Shown: positions 46,050 to 53,981, counted from the first letter of the stretch. The stretch: DNA of 64,000 nt from Cerasibacillus quisquiliarum (GCF_014202495.1 NZ_JACHHA010000011.1:16401-80400), one strand, 5' to 3'. Notes: generated by a model from the letters alone, not told the origin. Numbers and translations are program-made.

Positions 46050-47741
46050 TTACATTTCTTCTGGTGCTTTCATTCCTAATAAACGCATTCCTTCACGTAA
46101 CACGATTGTCACTGATTGAACGAGTGCCAGCCGATCATTCAATTCCGAATCATGTTGTAATATTTTCACTTGACTATAATATTGATTAAATGCGCGCGCA
46201 AGTTCAAGTAATAGTTTCGCAATATGTGATGCTTCATAATCTTTCAAAGCACGTGTCACAGCATGAGGAAAATCGAGCATCTTTTTAATAACGGTAAAAC
46301 TGTAGGAATCGGTTAAACCAGAAAATGATTCTATGTCTATGTCTCTTTTCGCTTTTCTTAAGATAGAGCAAGCACGTGCATGTGTATATTGGACATATGG
46401 CCCTGTCGAACCTTCAAAGGTGAGCATATCTTCTAAATCGAATTCAATATTATGATTGCGTTCATGTTTTAAGTCATGGAAAATAACCGCCCCGACTCCA
46501 ACTGCATGTGCTACATCGTCTTTATTTGCTAAATTAGGATTTTTCGTTTCAATATTTTTCTTCGCTAGTTGTATCGCTTCTTTTAGTACTTCTTCTAAGA
46601 GGACGACTTTTCCTTTTCGAGTGGACATTTTCTTGCCATCTTTTAAGATAAAGCCAAATGGAACATGTACCATATTCCGCGCCCAGTCGTATCCCATTTT
46701 ATTTAACACGGCGAATACTTGTTGAAAATGCAAGCGTTGTTCATGCCCAACAACATAAACCATTTTATCAAAATCGTACGTCTTTTTTCGATAACGCGCG
46801 GCTGTTATATCTCTTGTTGCGTATAGGGTGGCACCGTCTGATTTTTTGATGAGACATGGTGGCAACTCTTCATTTGTTAATTCAACAACTTCTGCTCCGT
46901 CTGACTCGGTGAGTAAGTTTTTATTGTCTAATTCTTGAATGGTGTCTGCCATTTTATCATTATAAAACGCTTCACCGTGATAGGAATCAAAACTCACCCC
47001 TAATAAGTCATAAATCCGCTTAAACTCTTGTAATGATGCATCACGGAACCATGTCCATAACTGTATAGATGCTTCATCACCGTCTTCTAATTGTTTAAAC
47101 GCGTCTCGAGCTTCTTGTTCGAGTTCGGGATGTCGTTCTGCTTCTTGATGAAAACGGACATATAATTCGAAAAGCTCCATAATCGGTTGTGCTCTAACAC
47201 GAGCTTTATCTCCCCACTTTTTATAAGCAACTATTAACTTTCCAAACTGTGTCCCCCAATCACCTATATGGTTAATTTTTACGACATCAAAACCACATTT
47301 TTCAGCGATTAAACTTAGAGTTTGACCGATAACAGTTGAGCGTAAGTGCCCCATTGAAAATGGTTTGGCGATATTTGGTGATGAAAAATCAATCGTCATT
47401 GTTTTACCTTTTCCAATATGTGTTGAACCGTATTGTTGTTGGTCTGTTAAAATATGCTTCAACACTTGTTCACTAATAGATTTTTTGTTAAAGAATGCGT
47501 TGAGATAAGGTCCATCTGCTTTGACTCTTTCAATCAATGGATGGTTAATTGTTGCGCTCAATTCACTTGCGATAAGAGCAGGTGACTTTTTAAATTGCTT
47601 TGCCAAAACAAAACACGGAAAAGCAAGGTCGCCATGAGTGTCATACGTTGGTGTTTCAATTAATTTTTCAAGTTCTGATAGTGATAAAAAAGCACCTAAT
47701 TCCTTATATAACGACTGTGCATATATGTTTTTCATATCCAT
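46050..47741 (-). CDS. argS: Arginyl-tRNA synthetase
   Basis: 563 residues, class I synthetase that charges tRNA-Arg. The HIGH-type motif is PFSMGHLRSTVIGQTL; the KMSK-type motif is DGKKMSTRKGKVVLLEEVL. N-terminal tRNA-binding Add-1 domain (FLSLSELEKLIETPTYDTHG) and the C-terminal anticodon-binding DALR domain with TGPYVQYTHARACSILRKAK are present. The start follows GGAGGGG. It is preceded by a T-box leader whose specifier reads as an arginine codon, and is otherwise a single gene. A second argS may exist in the genome, as the T-box type often coexists with another copy; that is inference. Confidence 0.97.
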   Translation of the reverse strand: MDMKNIYAQSLYKELGAFLSLSELEKLIETPTYDTHGDLAFPCFVLAKQFKKSPALIASELSATINHPLIERVKADGPYLNAFFNKKSISEQVLKHILTDQQQYGSTHIGKGKTMTIDFSSPNIAKPFSMGHLRSTVIGQTLSLIAEKCGFDVVKINHIGDWGTQFGKLIVAYKKWGDKARVRAQPIMELFELYVRFHQEAERHPELEQEARDAFKQLEDGDEASIQLWTWFRDASLQEFKRIYDLLGVSFDSYHGEAFYNDKMADTIQELDNKNLLTESDGAEVVELTNEELPPCLIKKSDGATLYATRDITAARYRKKTYDFDKMVYVVGHEQRLHFQQVFAVLNKMGYDWARNMVHVPFGFILKDGKKMSTRKGKVVLLEEVLKEAIQLAKKNIETKNPNLANKDDVAHAVGVGAVIFHDLKHERNHNIEFDLEDMLTFEGSTGPYVQYTHARACSILRKAKRDIDIESFSGLTDSYSFTVIKKMLDFPHAVTRALKDYEASHIAKLLLELARAFNQYYSQVKILQHDSELNDRLALVQSVTIVLREGMRLLGMKAPEEM

Positions 47742-47768
47742 ATGAACCCCTCCAAATGATTATTTGCA

Positions 47769-48000
47769 ATAAAAAAACGCCCCTAATATGAATTAGAGAC
47801 GAGAAATTCCCGCGGTACCACTCTCATTGTTCGATTGAACCAACTTTAAGATTAGATAACGGAAATAAACCGGCTTAACCAAGCTTCTCAGAAGTGCGTT
47901 TCATGATGGATAGTTAGTAGGCTCACACCATCCCTACCTCGCTTTATACTATAGGCATCACTACTCTCTTCCTCAGCGAATCAATGATGAAATTTTCATT
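47769..48000 (-). promoter_or_regulatory. T-box leader (arginine) controlling argS
   Basis: On the minus strand the T-box motif AGTGGTACCGCGGG lies at 47810-47823. The intrinsic terminator CGTCTCTAAT-TCAT-ATTAGGGGCG followed by T's is at about 47771-47801. Upstream (to about 48000) is Stem I with AGAGAGTAGTGATGCC. The specifier appears to be CGC at 47896-47898 in GAAACGCACTTCTGAG, an arginine codon followed by A, as expected for argS. Uncharged tRNA-Arg should switch to the antiterminator. Stem I outer limits are approximate. Confidence 0.92.
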
Positions 48001-48161
48001 ATTATAACGATATCTAGGAGATTCGTCAATCTCTGTCATTGTTAATGCGCATTTTTTGTAATGATGGTGGACAAATATAATTTAGACTGGTACTTTTAAT
48101 GATGTCGCATAAGATGTTGAACTATGATATGATGAAATATATTTCATCGTAAGGAGTTAAT

Positions 48162-48449
48162 ATGATGATGTTAAAATTCTTTTTAGTCACATCGGTTTTA
48201 TTCATTGTATTATTAAGTATAAATATATTTTTCAAAAAAAGGAACTCAAACTTACATATCATCATTCCACTTACTGGGGCTTTTTTAGGAATCATTTTAA
48301 TTGGCTTATCTATATTTATGAAAGTCGATCTATTTGGTATGGACATCTATGCTTTTGCCCTCTTCGCTAGTTCAGCAGCCACATTTATTGTTTCAGCTAT
48401 TGCAGATAATATGTCTAGCTTAAAAAAACATTATTTATCTAAAAAGTGA
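48162..48449 (+). CDS. Small three-helix membrane protein
   Basis: 95 residues with three hydrophobic helices: near 4-24 (LKFFLVTSVLFIVLLSINIF), 33-53 (IIIPLTGAFLGIILIGLSIF) and 59-80. The C-terminus is basic (KKHYLSKK), so it is probably inside. It resembles YesK-like proteins in size and layout, but I cannot confirm this. AAGGAG precedes ATG 48162 with six bases, making it a convincing gene. Upstream is the T-box leader of argS (divergent). Confidence 0.72.
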   Translation: MMMLKFFLVTSVLFIVLLSINIFFKKRNSNLHIIIPLTGAFLGIILIGLSIFMKVDLFGMDIYAFALFASSAATFIVSAIADNMSSLKKHYLSKK

Positions 48450-48456
48450 TGCATAA

Positions 48457-48492
48457 GATGAGGTCGTGTTGAATCGTCAATGCGACCTCATC
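48457..48492. terminator. Hairpin after the small membrane protein gene
   Basis: GATGAGGTCG (48457-48466) pairs with CGACCTCATC (48483-48492). No proper U-tract follows on the plus strand, so it may be a weak terminator or a transcript-end stabilising hairpin. Confidence 0.5.
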
Positions 48493-48541
48493 ACTACTTC
48501 TTATAGCCCCGGATCACTTCTACAAGTTCCATCCCACCCAT

Positions 48542-49096
48542 TTATGAATCCCAATATCTCGGGTCACTCATTTGCCATTCTAAGACAGCATCTTCTAAAT
48601 CTGCTGGTGTTAGTGTCAAAATAGGGTAATGGTCTTTTGATTTAGCCACATCTAATAAAAAGCGATTACTTCCTGGATAGTCCTCATCTACTAGAAAAAG
48701 GCAACCATCACTTTTTTCAATAAGCCACTGATTCATAGCACGAAATTGATATGGACCTTTATATTCTCCTTTATACAATGGTTTATAAAAATCTGCCTCG
48801 ATGATTAATTGTTGATAGGCGAATTGTTGTGGTTCAGGCCAGCGCTGGTCCATATTTTCAAATGGAGGGATAACGGCTAATTGAATAGAATATATGTCTT
48901 TTAAATCTAATACAACTTCACCTGTCCAAAGCTCAACTCCCATTTGTCCAGAAATAAGGACCCATTCTAATCCTTCTTCTATGTATTGGACGAGTCGTTT
49001 TTTTAGAGCGTATTTAATAAATTGAATTCGCTCATCATCATGTTTAAAAATATTTAATTCCATTGGCTTATATCCTGTTACAGCTAAGACTTTCAT
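48542..49096 (-). CDS. ypsA: YpsA family protein (DUF1273, SLOG superfamily)
   Basis: 184 residues. N-terminal VLAVTGYKPMELNIFKHDDE, then GLEWVLISGQMGVELWTGEV and the late EKSDGCLFLVDEDYPGSNRF. The SLOG fold binds nucleotide-like ligands; YpsA influences cell division in Firmicutes. ATG 49096 follows GGAGG with eight bases. It lies next to a cotD-like gene, as in B. subtilis where cotD, ypsA and gpsB are neighbours; gpsB is not next to it here. In this window a small membrane protein is found instead. Confidence 0.93.
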   Translation of the reverse strand: MKVLAVTGYKPMELNIFKHDDERIQFIKYALKKRLVQYIEEGLEWVLISGQMGVELWTGEVVLDLKDIYSIQLAVIPPFENMDQRWPEPQQFAYQQLIIEADFYKPLYKGEYKGPYQFRAMNQWLIEKSDGCLFLVDEDYPGSNRFLLDVAKSKDHYPILTLTPADLEDAVLEWQMSDPRYWDS

Positions 49097-49144
49097 CAAT
49101 TATACCTCCATCCCCTTCTATTATACTATTTCGCTTTAAAAATT

Positions 49145-49172
49145 AAAAAACTGGCCCTAAAGCCAGTTTTTT
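49145..49172 (-). terminator. Terminator of the cotD-like gene
   Basis: AAAAAACTGGC (49145-49155) pairs with GCCAGTTTTTT (49162-49172), a strong stem with U-tract on the minus strand. Confidence 0.93.
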
Positions 49173-49175
49173 AAT

Positions 49176-49574
49176 TTATCTTCTTTTTTTGCAAGGTGAA
49201 TAACAATGGCCATACCCTGCACCCATTCCACCCATTTGTCCCATACCCGGTCCTCCTGGATACATTGCACCTGCTACAGCCCCTGATCCGCCTGGAGACA
49301 TTGCTCCCGCTACAAATCCTGGTCCTGGATTTGGTACCTCAAAGGAACCACCATACATATTTACACTATCATACGTGTTTTGAACAGAAGTTGAATGAGG
49401 GTAAATATGTTTATTTTTTATTAGATGATGATTCATTACAGTTGTATGGGATGGATGAATATGATCTACTTCAGTTTCAAAGCAATTGTGAACTGTGTCA
49501 TATTTTGTCGGATAGACAATTTGATTTGGACATCCACATCCGCGTCGACGTGGTCTACGTTGAAATCGGCCCAT
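49176..49574 (-). CDS. cotD: CotD-type spore coat protein
   Basis: 132 residues. CotD landmarks: an Arg-rich N-terminus (FQRRPRRRGCGCPNQIVYPT), HNCFETEVDHIHPSHTTVMN, HHLIKNKHIYPHSTSVQNT; a Gly/Pro/Met-rich tail with repeated PGGSG/PGGPG units ends in CYSPCKKRR. Found in the inner coat of Bacillus spores. The Cys pairs at both ends could be cross-linked. A sigma-K-like promoter lies upstream (AC, 17 bases, CATAGAGTA), consistent with late mother-cell expression. This confirms the host forms endospores. Confidence 0.9.
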   Translation of the reverse strand: MGRFQRRPRRRGCGCPNQIVYPTKYDTVHNCFETEVDHIHPSHTTVMNHHLIKNKHIYPHSTSVQNTYDSVNMYGGSFEVPNPGPGFVAGAMSPGGSGAVAGAMYPGGPGMGQMGGMGAGYGHCYSPCKKRR

Positions 49575-49605
49575 ATAAATCCCCTTTCTTGTGATATATC
49601 ACTAT

Positions 49606-49633
49606 TACTCTATGACAGATGTGTAGGGATTGT
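49606..49633 (-). promoter_or_regulatory. Sigma-K-type promoter of cotD
   Basis: On the minus strand CATAGAGTA (49606-49614) matches the sigma-K -10 pattern CATANNNTA exactly, with AC 17 bases upstream (49632-49633) as the -35 element. It lies 32 bases upstream of the cotD start. Confidence 0.7.
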
Positions 49634-49659
49634 ATAAGACAGTAACCTATTTTTTTACA

Positions 49660-50433
49660 TTAATAATGAGCCAATAACCCTTTTTTCATCGCCAAGCGTT
49701 CACACCCTAGGTAAATGAATACTCCTAACACGAAATAGACAACTGCGTTAATAATAAGAATTGAATAATCCATCATCGTTATATCACTAAGTGTGGCTCC
49801 ATTAATCATCACCTGTCTAACGAGATCAATTCCTTTTACAAATGGAAAGTAAACGAGAAACGGAGCTTGCTTAATTGAAATAAAAGTCAAAGCCGCGATA
49901 ATAAATTGGAGAATTTGCAAAAAAGCACTCACTTGTTTCCAAATAATCGATAAACCAGCAATCATAAATCCGATGCCCATCATACCCATAATCGTTAATA
50001 TTAAGATAGGTGCAATCGTCACCACGTTTATGTGTAGCCATTGTCCGGTTGTTAACATCGTTAGAAATAGTAATACAATAAGAAGCGTTAAATCTAAAAT
50101 AACGGTCGACGTTAATCTTGTTGCTAAAATACGCCATACACCCATTGGTGACATGTATAATTGTTCTAATGTTCCACGCATCGCTTCATTCGTTATTTGC
50201 CAACCAACAGACTGAATCACCATCATGCCTAAGAACCAAAACACATAATTCACAATTAAATATTGCGTATTTGTATCCGCACTGTTAGGGTCACCGATAA
50301 ACTGTATACCTGCAAATAATCCAATAAAAATAAAATAGAACGTAAAAATCATCGCCAATGTATTTGGTAAATAACGTTTTATTTCAATATACTCTTTTCT
50401 TAGATTTGCTTTAAATAGATTTAGCCAGCGCAT
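49660..50433 (-). CDS. ABC-2 type permease
   Basis: 257 residues with about six membrane helices. ABC-2 landmarks: VGWQITNEAMRGTLEQLYMS, then PMGVWRILATRLTSTVI, and QVSAFLQILQFIIAALTFIS near the fifth helix. The ATG overlaps the end of the ATPase gene by 13 bases, so the two are a translation-coupled exporter pair. Substrate unknown; such small pairs export peptides, drugs or wall polymers. Confidence 0.9.
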   Translation of the reverse strand: MRWLNLFKANLRKEYIEIKRYLPNTLAMIFTFYFIFIGLFAGIQFIGDPNSADTNTQYLIVNYVFWFLGMMVIQSVGWQITNEAMRGTLEQLYMSPMGVWRILATRLTSTVILDLTLLIVLLFLTMLTTGQWLHINVVTIAPILILTIMGMMGIGFMIAGLSIIWKQVSAFLQILQFIIAALTFISIKQAPFLVYFPFVKGIDLVRQVMINGATLSDITMMDYSILIINAVVYFVLGVFIYLGCERLAMKKGLLAHY

Positions 50434-51395
50434 TTGTTTTCACCACCATTAACAATTTTCATAAAGACTTGCTCAAAATTGATTGTATCGCGGTCAATTG
50501 TTTCAACCGGTGTATTTTCTATTTTAAGAATATCAAATAAATCATAAATCGCTTCACTTTGATAAAAATCAATCGCAATGGACGATTGGATGACGTCTTC
50601 TGTATATGTTGCTTGTGGAAAACGTTCCTGAAGTAATTCAAGCTGCTTTCTAGTTAAATGTTCTCCTAATGTAACCGTATAAGCTCGCACTTCAAATAGA
50701 CGGAGCAAGTTATCGATTGAGTCATCTGTGACGACTTTTCCTTGGTTAATAATAACCGTTCGATCACATATTTCTTGAATGACATCCATATCATGTGAAC
50801 TAATGATAATCGTACGCCCATAGTCTTCAACGATATCCTTTAAAATCTCTCTCACTTCATAACTTGTTTCAATATCTAATCCTAATGTCGGCTCATCTAA
50901 TAAAATTACTTCACTCTCAGCGAGCATGGCAACAGCAATCGCAAGTTTTTGTTGCATCCCTCTTGATAGACGGTTAACAAGCTCATTTTCCTTACTCTTT
51001 AAATTGAAGTCAGTTAGTAAGCGTTCCACACGTGAGCGGATTTCTTTACGTGATTCGCCTCGATTCCCAGCAAAATATTCCAAATTCTCACGGACTGTTA
51101 ACCGCCAATATAAATTACGGTTTCCTTCTAAGACAGCACTAATATGTTCAAGCGATTGCAAGCGGTGCTTCCGATTATCCCTTCCATTGATTTTGATTGA
51201 ACCAGAGTCTGGTATGAGTAATCCACAAATCATTTTAATCGTTGTTGTTTTTCCAGCGCCATTCGGGCCTAACAATCCTAGGATTTCCCCCTTCTTCACG
51301 ACAAAAGACACATCATTGACAGCTTGAATGTACTCTTTAGAGCGCCTTTTTTTATAAGACTTATGGAGATTTTTAACTTCAATAATCGGTTCCAT
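50421..51395 (-). CDS. ABC transporter ATPase with C-terminal extension
   Basis: 324 residues. Walker A GLLGPNGAGKTTTIK, signature RLSRGMQQKLAIAVAMLA (RLSRGMQ variant), Walker B VILLDEPTLGLDIETS and the switch IIISSHDMDVIQEIC. The last 90 residues (TVTLGEHLTRKQLELLQERF) are a DUF4162-like extension common in ABC-2 exporters. The start follows AGGTGG. Partner permease is directly downstream. The LSRGMQ signature departs from LSGGQ but is common in this class. Confidence 0.93.
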   Translation of the reverse strand: MEPIIEVKNLHKSYKKRRSKEYIQAVNDVSFVVKKGEILGLLGPNGAGKTTTIKMICGLLIPDSGSIKINGRDNRKHRLQSLEHISAVLEGNRNLYWRLTVRENLEYFAGNRGESRKEIRSRVERLLTDFNLKSKENELVNRLSRGMQQKLAIAVAMLAESEVILLDEPTLGLDIETSYEVREILKDIVEDYGRTIIISSHDMDVIQEICDRTVIINQGKVVTDDSIDNLLRLFEVRAYTVTLGEHLTRKQLELLQERFPQATYTEDVIQSSIAIDFYQSEAIYDLFDILKIENTPVETIDRDTINFEQVFMKIVNGGENKCAG

Positions 51396-51523
51396 ATTCC
51401 TTCCACCTCTGTTATTTCAAATTATTATCTATACTTTAACAATTTCAAAAAACAAACACGACGCTCGGCGGATGTATTTACTATCAGACTAAGGGCTGAT
51501 TTTTTTGAAAAGGGTGGCTAAAG

Positions 51524-51552
51524 TTTAGATTCGTTTTGTATCGTATTATGAT
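51524..51552 (+). promoter_or_regulatory. Candidate promoter of the leader-yidC2 operon
   Basis: TTTAGA (51524-51529), 17 bases, TATGAT (51547-51552). Four of six and five of six matches to sigma-A hexamers. It is 36 bases upstream of the leader ORF start. Confidence 0.5.
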
Positions 51553-51588
51553 AAAATATATTTAACATCTGACAGGAGATGAATACAG

Positions 51589-51963
51589 ATGATTCTTGAT
51601 TTGATTAGTGAGTTCATTTTCGAGATGAGCCTTTATTCTATTTTTCTTATGGTGATTGTGTCTTCTTTCACAACATTTAACTTTCTATATCAGCAGACAG
51701 AAAAGTTTAAACAACAGCATTTAAATGTTGAAAGAAACTTTATTACAAATAAAAGGCCCCTCTCATTGAATGGATCTATCGGAAAAAGGATGGTCAACCA
51801 TGCTCAGAGAACAGTGAAGCGTCTTGAAGGCCCTGAAGATGACGATGCTGGTGACTATATCCCCTCGTTTTATCCATATAAGACAAAACGAGGAGGACTA
51901 TTATGGAGCAATCTGTATTCACATCGTGCAAAAAATATACGTTCGTTATTTTTGTTTTGTTAA
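51589..51963 (+). CDS. MifM-like ribosome-arrest leader peptide of yidC2 (proposed)
   Basis: 124 residues before and overlapping yidC2. Residues 10-30 form an N-terminal membrane segment (FEMSLYSIFLMVIVSSF); a basic region (KRMVNHAQRTVKRL, 66-79) precedes the acidic EDDDAGD motif (83-89). As I recall it, B. subtilis MifM, which arrests translation when membrane insertion fails and thereby induces yidC2, has an N-terminal membrane segment and a similar DEEDAG motif. AGGAGA precedes ATG 51589. The ORF runs on 35 residues past the motif and overlaps yidC2 by 61 bases; MifM ends soon after its motif. The upstream gene is on the other strand, so the ORF heads the operon. Arrest is inference from position, motif and RNA structure. 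Confidence 0.75.
   Translation: MILDLISEFIFEMSLYSIFLMVIVSSFTTFNFLYQQTEKFKQQHLNVERNFITNKRPLSLNGSIGKRMVNHAQRTVKRLEGPEDDDAGDYIPSFYPYKTKRGGLLWSNLYSHRAKNIRSLFLFC
51863..51893 (+). promoter_or_regulatory. Hairpin hiding the yidC2 ribosome binding site
   Basis: CCTCGTTTT (51863-51871) and AAAACGAGG (51885-51893) form a perfect 9-bp stem with a 13-base loop. The 3' arm contains the first part of the yidC2 ribosome binding site GAGGAGG (51890-51896). The 5' arm starts 8 bases after the codon for the last Asp of the EDDDAGD motif (51853-51855), so a ribosome paused there would cover it and free the binding site. Confidence 0.8.
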
Positions 51964-52721
51964 TGACATTGCTTATAAGTGGTTGTTCAGGCCATATAGA
52001 CACACCGATTGATGCACAAACAACGGGATGGTTTAACCATTATTTCGTTTATCCTTTTTCATTGTTAATTAAACAACTGGCAACTTGGCTAAATGGAAGT
52101 TATGGTTTATCGATTATTGTTATTACATTAACGATTCGGTTAATCCTCTTGCCGACAATGCTGAAACAGACAAAAAGTAATTTATTAATGCAGGATAAAA
52201 TGAAAGTCATAAAACCGGAGTTAGACGCGTTAAAAGAAAAATATAAAGATAAACAAACGCGTGAAGATCAGATGCAAATGCAACAAGATATGATGGAGAT
52301 ATATCAAAAACATAATTTCAATCCTTTATCTTACGTCTCTGGATGTTTGCCATTACTAATCCAAACACCTGTGTTGATTGCTTTTTACTATGCAATCCGT
52401 AGAACACCAGAAATTGCCGCACAATCTTTTTTATGGTTTGATCTAGGTCAAACAGATATATTATTAACGGCTATTGCTGTAACCATATATTTTATTCAAT
52501 CGAGGGTGTCGTTAATCGGACTTGATGAACAACAACGTAAACAGTTCGCCATTATGGGGATTTTATCACCAATTATGATTGGAGTTATTTCATTGAATGC
52601 CCCTGCTGCCTTACCTTTGTATTGGGCGGTCGGAGGTCTATTTATCATTATACAGACCTTGATTTTTAAACGCATTTTTCTGCAACATAAAAACGAGGCG
52701 GAAACATCCATTGGACACTAA
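51903..52721 (+). CDS. yidC2: YidC2 (YqjG) membrane protein insertase
   Basis: 272 residues. A lipoprotein signal peptide ends LLMTLLISGCSGH (Cys28), and five conserved helices follow. The hydrophilic-groove Arg is in ITLTIRLILLPTML; the cytoplasmic coiled region is KPELDALKEKYKDKQTRE; C-terminal helices include GILSPIMIGVISLNAPAAL and PLYWAVGGLFIIIQTLIF. Inserts and folds membrane proteins. ATG 51903 follows GAGGAGG. The upstream leader and hairpin suggest it is the inducible paralogue; a constitutive SpoIIIJ-type copy would be elsewhere in the genome. Confidence 0.95.
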   Translation: MEQSVFTSCKKYTFVIFVLLMTLLISGCSGHIDTPIDAQTTGWFNHYFVYPFSLLIKQLATWLNGSYGLSIIVITLTIRLILLPTMLKQTKSNLLMQDKMKVIKPELDALKEKYKDKQTREDQMQMQQDMMEIYQKHNFNPLSYVSGCLPLLIQTPVLIAFYYAIRRTPEIAAQSFLWFDLGQTDILLTAIAVTIYFIQSRVSLIGLDEQQRKQFAIMGILSPIMIGVISLNAPAALPLYWAVGGLFIIIQTLIFKRIFLQHKNEAETSIGH

Positions 52722-52741
52722 ATAATTTGGTTACAAATCAT

Positions 52742-52793
52742 AAAAAAACAAAACCGCATGAAATCGAGAATTCTAAATCCGATTTCATGCGGT
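52742..52793 (-). terminator. Terminator of mscL
   Basis: ACCGCATGAAATCG (52753-52766) pairs with CGATTTCATGCGGT (52780-52793), a 14-bp stem. The A-rich 52742-52752 segment is the U-tract on the minus strand; it may also slow yidC2 read-through. Confidence 0.88.
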
Positions 52794-52813
52794 CTATTCA
52801 TCTTATTAGGGTA

Positions 52814-53185
52814 CTAGTTTTGTTGTTCTTTTAATAGATCACGGATTTCGGTTAACAATTGCTCTTGTTTATCAACTTCGGGTTCTTTTTCTTCTTCTTT
52901 CTTCTTAAACTTCATGATCAGTCTCACGAAGAGGAAGATGGAAAAAGCGATGATAAGAAAATCTAGTACACTTTGAATGAACATTCCATATTTCAACTCA
53001 GCGCCACCTACTGTTAAAGCTAAGCCTGAGAAATCAACACCATTTAATAGAATACCAATAAATGGCATAATGACATGATCGACAAGTGATGATACGATAT
53101 TACCAAATGCTGCCCCAATAATAACCCCGATTGCTAAATCTAGTACATTACCTTGCATAGCGAATTCTTTAAAGTCTTTCCACAT
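52814..53185 (-). CDS. mscL: Large-conductance mechanosensitive channel
   Basis: 123 residues, usual MscL length. [20 protein letters not shown] with [20 protein letters not shown] forms the N-terminal helix and first membrane helix with the gate glycines; [20 protein letters not shown] is the second membrane helix; the C-terminus is a charged helix ending in [13 protein letters not shown]. Homopentameric channel that opens under membrane tension to release solutes during hypo-osmotic shock. The start follows AAAGGGGA. Confidence 0.97.
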   Translation of the reverse strand: MWKDFKEFAMQGNVLDLAIGVIIGAAFGNIVSSLVDHVIMPFIGILLNGVDFSGLALTVGGAELKYGMFIQSVLDFLIIAFSIFLFVRLIMKFKKKEEEKEPEVDKQEQLLTEIRDLLKEQQN

Positions 53186-53304
53186 ATAGTTTGTCCCCTT
53201 TCAATAGAATAGGCTTAGCCTATGTTACTATATTTTATCTATTGAGGACAAGTCAAAAACCCATTTTTATTGATACTTTTCAATATATTAGTACTTTTTT
53301 CACT

Positions 53305-53409
53305 CTATATTTCTTTATCTTTACTGCAATTACATTCTGAACTTGGGCTTAATTTCTCAATTAATAAAAAAACTAATGCTAGAATAATAATCATTTGATA
53401 GAGTTCCAA
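53305..53409 (-). CDS. Small membrane peptide, 34 residues
   Basis: TTG 53409 with GGAGG seven bases upstream encodes MELYQMIIILALVFLLIE, followed by KLSPSSECNCSKDKEI and a stop at 53305. One membrane helix and a short polar tail with two cysteines. A strong promoter lies directly upstream (TTGACA, 18 bases, CATAAT). The size and layout recall type I toxin peptides (BsrG/TxpA class), but no antisense RNA has been identified; an alternative is a small regulatory peptide. Its neighbour mscL is on the same strand, 120 bases downstream, with no clear terminator between. Confidence 0.6.
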   Translation of the reverse strand: MELYQMIIILALVFLLIEKLSPSSECNCSKDKEI

Positions 53410-53436
53410 TTTAATCCCTCCATAACACCTATAGGT

Positions 53437-53466
53437 ATTATGAAATAAGAGATTACACGTTGTCAA
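53437..53466 (-). promoter_or_regulatory. Near-consensus sigma-A promoter of the small peptide
   Basis: On the minus strand: perfect -35 TTGACA (53461-53466), 18 bases, then CATAAT (53437-53442), five of six to the -10 consensus. The resulting leader to the TTG start is about 20-25 bases. Confidence 0.7.
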
Positions 53467-53539
53467 TTTTTTAAGACTCAATATCTTCTTTGATTTTAAT
53501 CATTCGAAAGAATATAATTGGCACAACAATGTATTGAGT

Positions 53540-53760
53540 TCTTATTGTAAATTCTCAAATATATTTCACAACACGAGACTTCACATTGATAGCCACAATA
53601 TATACTCTCAAATGCTTTTCTCAACGCGAGACTATTCATTGATAGCCACAATATATACTCTCAAATACTTTTCTCAACGCGAGACTATTCATTGATAGCC
53701 ACAATATATACTCTCAAATACTTTTCTCAACGCGAGACTATTCATTGATAGCTTAACATA
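53540..53760. repeat. 53-bp-period tandem repeat, locus G (about 4 units)
   Basis: GATAGCC recurs at 53588, 53641 and 53694, with GATAGC at 53747: a strict 53-base period. The last units are nearly identical; the first is diverged. Unit landmarks are CTCTCAAATACTTTTCTCAA, CGCGAGACTATTCATT and GATAGCCACAATATATA. No ORF crosses it. It lies between the small peptide gene and sulP (divergent genes). It is different from the 52-bp GGAGTAG family but similar in period and in preferring intergenic sites. Confidence 0.9.
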
Positions 53761-53981
53761 TAAACGAATAACAAAACGCACTATCATAAATAGTGTTTAA
53801 TCTACTATAATCTTTTAATAAACATCTGTCATGCATTTTTATACAATATCTGGTACAATATATACAATGTTAAAATATTGCTTTCGTTTTATTTTTTTTA
53901 GTTATTTTACTATTCGTTAATGAGGATGATATCCTCATTATTATTTTGTCTAAATAAATATCATAGGAGTGATCAGGAAGA

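Noticed and set aside
53540..53760. CRISPR-like array at the 53-bp repeats
   Set aside because: Whole units, including would-be spacers, are nearly identical between copies.
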